From contig DATJZH010000047.1 of assembly GCA_035499215.1 (NCBI GenBank), positions 1 to 13,098 on the forward strand: 13,098 nt of DNA. Direction: 5' to 3'. The translations under genes and the position numbers were made by a program. This document shows positions 7,901-12,676 of this stretch, in pieces. Below the pieces are notes generated by a model that searched no databases, was not told the origin of the DNA, and saw only the letters and a list, made by a program, of their open reading frames with translations. This stretch comes from DATJZH01 sp035499215 (GTDB taxonomy: Bacteria > Actinomycetota > Actinomycetes > Streptosporangiales > Streptosporangiaceae). How positions within the stretch are numbered: position 1 is the first letter of the stretch; each line of letters opens with the position of its first letter.

Positions 7901-8388
7901 TCGCGGACGAAGACCGTACGCAGAGACGAATGCCGCCGGGTCAGCGACGTCAGTGCCGACCGCAACCTGGCCGGGTCCACAACACCGCGGATGTCGGCGC
8001 TGAAGAGCAGGTGGAACGCGGAGCCGCCGTACAGCTGCTCGCTGAACAGCATCGCCTGCTGTACTCGTGACAGTTCCCGCAGACCGGCCTGATCGTCGAG
8101 GTCCGGGGTTGACGGTGCCGCAGGCGAGGCCGCGCGCATCACGTCGGCCAGCGGCTCCGGCCCCAGAAGCGAGCGGGCGCTCACGGACAGACCACATTGG
8201 CGAGTCAGGAGTGCGCTGAACTCAATCGCCTGCAGCGAGGTGCCGCCCAGCCGCGTGAACGACGCGCCCTCGGCCTGCTCGCCGAGATCGGCGCGGGCGC
8301 GTTCGAGCACGCCGGCCGCTACCGGCATCCAGGCCGCGTCGGCATGGCCGCGTGCGTATGTGTCGATGTCCTGCCGTTCCACGAGCAC
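4915..8388 (-). CDS. nonribosomal peptide synthetase, PCP-C-A-PCP, valine-like A domain
   Basis: Numbering is for a 1157-residue protein starting at GTG 8388. Domain order: PCP1 about 20-85 with LGGTS and phosphopantetheine S51; condensation domain about 105-525 with HHAIADGWS (236-244, intact HHxxxDG); adenylation domain about 550-1045 with FTSGSTGAAKG (708-718), GYGPTE (845-850), YRTGD and NGKLD (K1042); PCP2 with DAGGDSL and S1114. Aligning to GrsA by eye gives the ten-residue code D-A-L-W-L-G-G-T-F-K (753, 754, 757, 795, 819, 821, 845, 853, 854, 1042), a valine-type code. There is no thioesterase, reductase or epimerase, and PCP1 has no A domain of its own, so it must be loaded in trans. 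The frame is open to 8583, but residues upstream of 8388 are Trp/Cys-rich and unlike the PCP family. GTG 8388 has GGAAG five bases ahead. It is the first gene of the minus-strand operon. Confidence 0.9.
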   Translation of the reverse strand: MLVERQDIDTYARGHADAAWMPVAAGVLERARADLGEQAEGASFTRLGGTSLQAIEFSALLTRQCGLSVSARSLLGPEPLADVMRAASPAAPSTPDLDDQAGLRELSRVQQAMLFSEQLYGGSAFHLLFSADIRGVVDPARLRSALTSLTRRHSSLRTVFVRDENGCLLRRVLPAWDPVVIEQSLPAPADDDPVAVAHATLSHASGKLLSPYQRPPAVFVVSRVDETRTVLSLLVHHAIADGWSIGLLWQELIEGLAPGAGHVPDGGETVAPSMDLVIADEQREAVARRARERAEELADVPTTLVIPSDLNRQPRLARDGARLVFGLTDAARRGCEDLSRDGGETRNMVLLAAWALVIARRAGVPEFVMGVVTAARTAGSLEVVGPCMKLIPVVCRVDDSATAGGHVSRTAAAMRDALAAADVPFEDIVAALEAGGDDSRNPLVQVAFAAHDELVPHALRAPGVTAEIREGYCGGTVYDAVLYVQQWGDRPRLALEYATSALRMDEAAELARAVDRALVELAAAAGEPLAGARTMTSAQRARLASIGAGPPAPPATGVWQFFEETARRYPDRIAVRDRDPARTLTYRQLLRAAEAQSADLASAGVGIGDCVALMVRRSAHELLAILAVLRLGAAYLGIERDMPAQAAASMLAAAGADVILGDERLGSVTEMRGGRLLRIADPWAAAIRVAQIPDAAEADPSRVAYVAFTSGSTGAAKGTRVPHRGIIRLTRDPAYLLPGATERFVRLAPLAFDASTLEIFAPLLAGGTVDIFPGEYATPDELAEFLAARRSTGLWLTAGLFRLVAEYRPEAFHGVRQILTGGDVVPPAQVIRVLQTCPGLRVTNGYGPTENTTFTTVHHVDDPAEVEDPLPIGRPVAGTGVLVLDPSGRLVPPGGIGELYTYGDGLALGYAGLSEETARAFGFFCAQTDDLLYRTGDLVRWDSAGRLRFLGRRDQQVKIRGFRIELDAVARVLREHPAVRDAAVMTAAAGSADRRLLAGLVAADHPGLLDEVRSLAAERLPGYSVPSLWAVVADLPVTRNGKLDAKRLRELALRCDPQGNTADASGTTETPGSPQDRDDHGDDVVRTITRAWQEVLGTRRFGLDDSFFDAGGDSLQLLRIAAILRRDLPQQGVTVQDLFACQTIRALSGRLRTRSAR

Positions 8389-8393
8389 TAATG

Positions 8394-8398
8394 CTTCC
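8394..8398 (-). promoter_or_regulatory. probable ribosome binding site deciding the NRPS start
   Basis: The minus strand reads GGAAG-catta-GTG, five bases before GTG 8388. This favours that start over the longer open frame to 8583. A second in-frame GTG (8382) lies two codons later. A TTA triplet (8389-8391) sits directly before the chosen start and would be read as a rare leucine codon if translation began further upstream. Confidence 0.45.
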
Positions 8399-8593
8399 GG
8401 CCGGAGCGGCACTTCACCAGGAACCAAAGACGCGCCGTAAGGGCGCTCCGGGGGCCAGCACCAACGTGCACTTGTCGCCGCCCTGGTCGCGTTACTAGGC
8501 ATGAGACCGAGGACTCGAGGCGTGCGGACCGCGGACGTTGCCGGACAGCGCCAGCGCCCGGCGTCACCCCCAACTGACGGCAACCCCTGAATC

Positions 8594-8598
8594 GAGAG
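8594..8598 (+). promoter_or_regulatory. ribosome binding site of the PurC-like gene
   Basis: GAGAG lies five bases before ATG 8604. It decides this start over an upstream in-frame codon at 8538, whose extra 22 residues have no counterpart in PurC proteins and would overlap the NRPS open frame. Confidence 0.5.
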
Positions 8599-8603
8599 TA
8601 CCG

Positions 8604-9332
8604 ATGGACATCAGCACGGATATCGCGGCCGATGAACTTACTGTGGACGCACGCCCACCTGACATCGAGGGGCGCAGCAAGCGAATCTGGCTGCTCGGCT
8701 CAGACCTATGCGTGATCGAGCTGATCCCGAGCCTGCGCAGCTTTACCTTCAAACGCGAAGAGATAATCGAGGACACCGGACCGCTGCGGCTCGCATTCTA
8801 TGAGCGCGCCGCGGGACGGCTGGAGAACGACGGCATCCGTACGGCCTTCCTCAGGCGGCTTGGGCCGGCCCGGTATCTCGCCCTGTACAAGGCGGCTCCG
8901 CCATTCGAGGTCATCGTGAAGAACCGGGCGGTCGGCTCGACCGTCGTGCGGTACCCCGGTCTGTTCGAGGCGGGTCAAGCGCTTCCCAGACCAGTGGTCA
9001 AGTTCGACTACCGGGCGGAGCCGGAGGACCAGCCGATCGGCGAGGACTACCTGAGGGCGATCGGGCTGCCGGTGGACGAACTGCGCCGGCTGGCACTTGA
9101 AGTGAACTCGTCGCTGCGTGCCTGGCTAGAGCCGGTCGAGGTATTGGATTTCTGCCTGATTTTCGGGCTGGACGGAAACGGCGACCCGCTGGTGATCTCG
9201 GAGATCTCGCCGGACTGCATGCGGCTGCGCCACCCGGACGGTTCGTCACTGGACAAGGATCTGTTCCGTGCCGGCCGGCAGTCGGACGAGATCACGGCGG
9301 CATGGCGAAGGCTGCTCGATGGGCTCCGATGA
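8604..9332 (+). CDS. PurC (SAICAR synthetase)-like amide ligase, divergent
   Basis: 242 residues, the length of bacterial PurC, which joins a carboxylate to aspartate through an acyl phosphate using ATP. Family landmarks are in order: EGRSKRIW (22-29, family 'y.GKaKrvy'), FEVIVKNRAVGS (101-112, family 'pvE.vvRN.a.GS'), LDFCLIFGL (181-189, family 'vDfKlEFG'), SEISPDCMRL (199-208, family 'dE.SPD..RLw') and SLDKDLFR (215-222, family 'DKd.fR'). Several catalytic or substrate positions differ. The K-x-E of DFKLEFG is C-x-I here, the Asp before E-x-S-P-D is Ser, the KG..N lysine loop is TGPLR, and the TSAGDG-like nucleotide loop is missing. The usual purine substrate is therefore unlikely. The gene diverges from the NRPS and overlaps the SDR gene by 14 bases. 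It probably makes an amide-type bond on an unknown acid in the product pathway. It is unlikely to be the housekeeping purC. Confidence 0.8.
   Translation: MDISTDIAADELTVDARPPDIEGRSKRIWLLGSDLCVIELIPSLRSFTFKREEIIEDTGPLRLAFYERAAGRLENDGIRTAFLRRLGPARYLALYKAAPPFEVIVKNRAVGSTVVRYPGLFEAGQALPRPVVKFDYRAEPEDQPIGEDYLRAIGLPVDELRRLALEVNSSLRAWLEPVEVLDFCLIFGLDGNGDPLVISEISPDCMRLRHPDGSSLDKDLFRAGRQSDEITAAWRRLLDGLR
9307..9311 (+). promoter_or_regulatory. ribosome binding site of the SDR gene
   Basis: GAAGG lies seven bases before ATG 9319, inside the end of the PurC-like gene. It supports ATG 9319 over the GTG at 9268, whose extra residues are not SDR-like. Confidence 0.5.
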
Positions 9333-10026
9333 CGCTGCACCCACCGCGCTCATCACCGGAGCGAACCGCGGCACCGGGCTGGCCGTCGCCCGGGAACTGC
9401 GTCGCCGGGGGTACCAGGTCGGCGCGCTCAACCGAACCCGCCTCGGGGTGAATTGGCTGCATGAGTTCCCGTGCGACCTCACCGCACCAGAATCCATCGA
9501 CGCTGCGGTCGCCGACGCGCTGGCCCTCTTCGGCCGGCTGGACGCGTGCGTGACCAGTGCGGTCGTACGGCGGCTGAGCCCGGTGAGCGAGCTGGATCCG
9601 GGGTGCTGGGACGAGTCGGTGGCGGTGAACCTGACCTCGGTGTTCCGATTGGTCCGCGCCACCCTGCCGGCGATCCGATCGAGCGCTGGAAGCTACGTGG
9701 TTATGGGCAGTCACGCCGGTACCCGCTTCTTCGAGGGCGGCGCGGCCTACAGCGCGACCAAGGCGGCGCTCAAAGCACTCGTCGAGACGCTGCTGTTGGA
9801 GGAGCGGGTACACGGGGTGCGCGCCACGCTGGTTAACGCGGGTGCGATCGCCAACCGGGACGGCGACGGAACGCTCTACAAGATGACGACCGCGTCTGTC
9901 GCGCACTGGGTCGGTACCCTCGTCCAGAGCCAGCCACCGGACATGGCCATCGGCGAGGTCGAGATCAGGCCGGCTCGGCTTCCCGCGCCACCGGTCGCCG
10001 GTATGGCGCGGTTGCAGCATGTCTGA
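9319..10026 (+). CDS. short-chain dehydrogenase/reductase (SDR, FabG-like)
   Basis: 235 residues, the size of a classical SDR, a soluble NAD(P)(H)-dependent oxidoreductase acting on a carbonyl/alcohol pair. The nucleotide loop TGANRGTG is at 13-20 (TGxxxGxG). Catalytic residues are N104 (VNLTSVF), S131 (VMGSHAG), Y144 and K148 (YSATK). The NAG of VNAGAI (172-177) is the usual post-catalytic cofactor loop. One oddity is that the strand-4 NNAG motif is replaced by VTSAVV (78-83). LNRT (37-40) at the end of strand 2 would suit NADP(H). The start overlaps the PurC-like gene by 14 bases, so the two are co-translated and probably act on the same molecule. Substrate unknown. The C-terminal end is complete. 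An IS element lies about 100 bases downstream. Confidence 0.88.
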   Translation: MGSDDAAPTALITGANRGTGLAVARELRRRGYQVGALNRTRLGVNWLHEFPCDLTAPESIDAAVADALALFGRLDACVTSAVVRRLSPVSELDPGCWDESVAVNLTSVFRLVRATLPAIRSSAGSYVVMGSHAGTRFFEGGAAYSATKAALKALVETLLLEERVHGVRATLVNAGAIANRDGDGTLYKMTTASVAHWVGTLVQSQPPDMAIGEVEIRPARLPAPPVAGMARLQHV

Positions 10027-10123
10027 GCCGCGCCCACCTAGGCCAGGCGAATCTATGGTCAGGAACTCGACAGGGTGCGGCTCCGCCGGAGTGAGCAAGT
10101 CGCAGCCATTCTTGATCGGTTTT
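10027..10123. other. short gap between SDR gene and IS element, no gene seen
   Basis: About 100 bases with no supportable reading frame and no clear hairpin terminator. It contains the junction between the biosynthetic locus and the insertion-sequence debris. I could not find the missing N-terminal half of the ISKra4 transposase here, so the downstream IS did not simply split an intact ISKra4 copy. Confidence 0.4.
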
Positions 10124-10133
10124 GCCCTTGGAC

Positions 10134-10168
10134 ATCCTCCGCCGCGCTGAAGGACGGGATTCCCGTGG
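10134..10168. repeat. IS end motif (3' side of tnpB) with hairpin
   Basis: The motif CATCCTCC...CTGAAGGACGGGATTCCCG resembles the motif at the other end of the element (11411-11440). ACGGG-att-CCCGT (10153-10165) can pair. In IS605-type elements such sub-terminal hairpins are the transposase binding sites and the 3' boundary of the omega RNA. Confidence 0.5.
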
Positions 10169-10173
10169 CTGAG

Positions 10174-11388
10174 CTAGGCAGCGACGAGCGGTTCGCGGCT
10201 CGCAGGCCGGGCTGGTGCCCCGCCTCCCCGCGCAGTCACGGCATGCCCGGCCGCGATGTTCCTGGCGGCGTTGACGTCCGCGTGGCTGCGATGACCGCAT
10301 CTGAGGCACAGGAACGCCGCTTGGCTCTCGCGGTTCCCCGGCTCGCAGTGCCCGCGGGCATTGCAGGTCATCGACGTGTACGCGGCACGGACTTTCTGGA
10401 CGTGGTCCCCGGCTTTGTGCTCCAGCCGCCGGGCGAGCTGTCCCCAGCTGGCGGCGAGGACGCCGCGGTTCAGCCCGGCTTTCTGCCGGACGTTCCGGCC
10501 GGGCCCGGCGATCGTGCCCCTGGCCGGCCGGGTCATGCCGCGGATGCTGAGGTCTTCGATGCGGATCACGTTGAACCGGCGGGCCAGGCTGGTGCTGACC
10601 TGCTCGGCCCGGTCTTTGCGGATGTCCGCCTCGCGGGCCTTCAGTTCCGCGGTGGCGGCGTAGGTGCGCCTGAGCCGGTTCGACGTTTTCCGGCCGCGGA
10701 CCCGCTGCCGGGCGGGCTTCCGCTCCAGCCGCCGGAGCCGGTCCCGTTCGCCGGGCCGCAGGCCGGGGCATTTCAGCAGGTCGCCGGTCGACAGGGCAGC
10801 GGATACGGCCACGCCCCGCCCGGTCAGCGCCGGCGATCTCGCCGGTACCAGGTCCTGGCACGGGGGCGGGGATGGCGGCGAACGCGATGTGCCACCGTCG
10901 GGCCCGGTCCCTGGTTACCCGGTACGGCTTCGCATCCGGCACCGGGTGGCTGCGGCGGAACCGCACCCAGCCGACCTTAGGGATGAGTACCCGCGACCAC
11001 TTCCGGCTGGCCTGCCCGGCCCGGCTGGCCTGCGGGCCGACGATCCGGAAACCCTCGTGCTGGCCGGCTTTCCGCCACGTCGGCCGGCGGTGCGTCCCGG
11101 CGAAAAAATTACGCCGCGCCTGGTCAAGATCGCGGAGGGCCTGCTGCTGCGCGGTCTGGCTGCCCGCCGCGAGCCACGGCTCGGCCTTGCGTGCCTCGGT
11201 CAGCTGGCGGCACTGTTCCGCGAATCCCGGCGTCGGCCCCGGCCCGGCCGGTACATGCCGCGCTGTTCCTGGCCGAGGTTCCACACGAACCGGGCATGCG
11301 CGCAAAGCTCTGCCAGCGCGGCGGCCTGGCCAGGCTCAGGTTCCAGGCGGTAGTGGGACGCGCGAACCGTACCGGCAGGTGCTGACAT
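10174..11388 (-). pseudogene. tnpB: tnpB (IS605 OrfB) with two frameshifts
   Basis: Three consecutive minus frames make up one TnpB protein. It starts at ATG 11388 (GGAAG ahead) with RASHYRLEPEPGQAAALAEL, then ARFVWNLGQEQRGMYRPGRG. Near 11236 it shifts into PTPGFAEQCRQLTEARKAEP through THRRPTWRKAGQHEGFRIVG and VTRDRARRWHIAFAAIP. Near 10828 it shifts again into VAVSAALSTGDLLKCPGLRP and continues to the end. The RuvC-like D-E-D residues can be recognised: D in GADR (at the second shift), E in IRIEDLSIRG, D in SHADVNAARN. The zinc finger, normally CxxC...CxxC, reads CNAR...CLRC here, so its second Cys has become Arg. The second shift looks like an extra four bases (gcgg) in gaccgg-gcgg-ggcgtggcc. 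The gene is dead as read here, unless sequencing errors explain the shifts. Confidence 0.8.
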
Positions 11389-11410
11389 TTCTTCCGGAGG
11401 GAGCGGCGTT

Positions 11411-11440
11411 TCCTCCCCGTCCTGAACGACGGGGCTTCCA
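11411..11440. repeat. IS end motif (5' side of tnpB) with perfect hairpin
   Basis: CCCCGTC (11415-11421) pairs with GACGGGG (11428-11434) around a six-base loop. This is the sub-terminal palindrome expected at the left end of an IS605-type element, lying about 25 bases upstream of the tnpB start. Confidence 0.6.
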
Positions 11441-11449
11441 CGTCGCGTT

Positions 11450-11916
11450 CCCGGTGATGCGGTCAGACGCGCTGCGCCCGGCCACCGCGAAGGCCTCCAC
11501 CGCAGGCCAGAACAAGCTGGCCGCGCGCCTGTCCCCGGGCGAGAAGCACGGCCGCTAGCGGATGACCGAGCTGGCCTGCGTCTACGACGCCGCCGCCCCC
11601 GTGCCTCGCACCCCCTGCGACATCATCACCCCGCCCGGCGCGGACAAGGGCAAGGACGGGAAGCAGCAGCCGCGGGCCCGGCCGCTGCAGGGAAATGGCT
11701 GACCGCCTCGGTCACCGATGACATCCCCGCCGTCATCGCCACCGCATGGACATCACGGGGGCCAGGTGGGGCCTGGACGGCGCCGAGACCATCCTCAAGT
11801 TCCGTGCCCTGATCAGCAACGGCGACTTCGGCCAGTACTGGCGCTGCCACCTCCGCAGAGAACACGAACGCGTCCACAACGCTCGCTGCCGGGAAAGCTA
11901 TGTCCTCGCCGCCTGA
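11450..11916 (+). pseudogene. ISKra4-family transposase relic with stop, frameshift and internal deletion
   Basis: Plus-strand pieces of one ISKra4-type transposase lie in order. VMRSDALRPATAKAS and AGQNKLAARLSPGEKHGR end at an in-frame TAG (11556-11558) where the family has a basic residue. RMTELACVYDAA and VPRTPCDIITPPGA follow in the same frame. After a slip near 11690 comes WLTASVTDDIPAVIATA. The catalytic middle part is then missing, and the reading resumes at 11746 with MDITGARWGLDGAETILKFR and ends NGDFGQYWR...HERVHNAR...YVLAA with TGA at 11914-11916. The last piece, a 56-residue frame, is the conserved C-terminus of the family. The N-terminal half is also missing at the IS605 junction near 11445-11452. 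The element is inactive. Family assignment is from remembered motif order. Confidence 0.72.
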
Positions 11917-11965
11917 TCACTCACTCTGAAGGAGCCGCACCCAACTCGATATGTCCCTATCCCGG

Positions 11966-12664
11966 TCATGCTCCAACCGCCAGGAGAGCGAGTTCCGTGC
12001 GGTTGGAGCAGTCGAACTTCATGAAGAGGTTGGACACATGGCGCTTCACGGCGTGATCGGAGATACCCAGTGCCCGTGCGATCTGGTGGTTGCTACGGCC
12101 ACGGGCCAGCAGCGCCATCACGGCCTTCTCGCGGGCGGTGAGTCGGCTGAGCGGGTGCCCGGCCGGTACGACGATGTCATCTCCGCGGGCCGCCGGCGCG
12201 GGCGGTGCGTCCGCGGCGTTCTCCGAGGCGAGCTGGTCGCGCTGCCGGGCCAGGGCGCGGCGAATCGCGGCCGGCAGCGACTCAAGCGCGGCGTGACGCA
12301 GCGATTCGCTGGCGAAGATAAGCTTACCGTCGCTCGATGACAGGACGCCGCGGTCCAGGGCCTCCTGCCAGGCCGGTAGCAGCGCACCGGTGGCCTGTCC
12401 GAGCATCTCGGCGACCAGTTCCGGATCGATGTGCGGGCCAAGTATGGCCGCCGCGCAAACCAGCTGATGGCACGCCGGGCTTACGGCCGGCAGGACGGTA
12501 CTGACTGCGCTGAGTACCCGATCGCGGCGCGGCCGGCGGACCGGATCGAGATGCGCCAGGTTGTTGTCGGCTGTTATCGGCGCTTCCAGGCGCTCCGGTT
12601 CGGCAGCGGCATCCATGCGGTAAGGGTCGACTGTCACGTGCTCGTTTCCTCTTGCCTGCCTCAT
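11966..12664 (-). CDS. LuxR-family regulator, shortened LAL-type
   Basis: About 232 residues. The C-terminal 61 residues (172-232) are a LuxR/GerE DNA-binding domain: LTAREKAVMALLARGRSNHQ, then IARALGISDHAVKRHV and KFDCSNRTELALLA, with all consensus positions present. The middle part (about 62-145) has VSPACHQLVCAAAILGPHID, a short winged segment, and ASESLRHAALESLPAAIRRA. This resembles the stretch that follows the ATPase domain in LAL (large ATP-binding LuxR) activators. The Walker A/B ATPase and the TPR region are absent, so it is either a cut-down LAL regulator or a stand-alone variant. The frame begins at GTG 12676. I prefer ATG 12664 (GAAGG five bases ahead), and GTG 12637 (AGAGGA ahead) is also possible. 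It is convergent with the ISKra4 relic. It may regulate the nearby biosynthetic locus, but IS debris separates the two and this is unproven. Confidence 0.82.
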   Translation of the reverse strand: MRQARGNEHVTVDPYRMDAAAEPERLEAPITADNNLAHLDPVRRPRRDRVLSAVSTVLPAVSPACHQLVCAAAILGPHIDPELVAEMLGQATGALLPAWQEALDRGVLSSSDGKLIFASESLRHAALESLPAAIRRALARQRDQLASENAADAPPAPAARGDDIVVPAGHPLSRLTAREKAVMALLARGRSNHQIARALGISDHAVKRHVSNLFMKFDCSNRTELALLAVGA

Positions 12665-12676
12665 ACGTTCCTTCAC

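Larger units (their letters stand above)
8389..8603. promoter_or_regulatory. divergent intergenic region between NRPS and PurC-like genes
   Basis: About 215 bases separate the two divergent starts, so both operons should be promoted from here. I see no convincing -35/-10 pair. A small inverted repeat GCGCC-gtaag-GGCGC lies at 8432-8446, and a larger GC-rich inverted stretch lies near 8540-8565. Either could be an operator or chance at this GC content. Confidence 0.4.
10124..11445 (-). mobile_element. IS200/IS605-type element with tnpB only (IS1341 group), degraded
   Basis: The two ends carry related sub-terminal motifs in the same orientation, as expected of this family, which has no terminal inverted repeats. 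Near 10134-10168 is CATCCTCCGCCGCGCTGAAG followed by ACGGG-att-CCCGT. Near 11411-11440 is TCCTCCCCGTCCTGAACGAC followed by GGGGCTTCC. The latter forms a perfect 7-bp stem CCCCGTC/GACGGGG with a six-base loop. Between them lies a minus-strand tnpB relic with no tnpA. The guide-like omega RNA that TnpB nucleases use would overlap the end at 10124-10250. The boundaries are approximate. Confidence 0.65.

Noticed and set aside
8389..8583. Extension of the NRPS to codon 8583
   Set aside because: The extra residues are Trp/Cys-rich with no PCP-like pattern. A ribosome site fits GTG 8388. Kept only as an alternative start.
8604..9332. Housekeeping purC
   Set aside because: Metal-ligand and substrate-loop residues are replaced, and the gene sits in a biosynthetic locus with no purine genes nearby.
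9292..10098. 268-codon minus-strand frame
   Set aside because: It is antisense to the SDR, which has all catalytic residues, and has no recognisable domain.
10075..10980. 301-codon plus-strand frame across the IS element
   Set aside because: It is antisense to the tnpB relic, whose motifs are clear on the minus strand.
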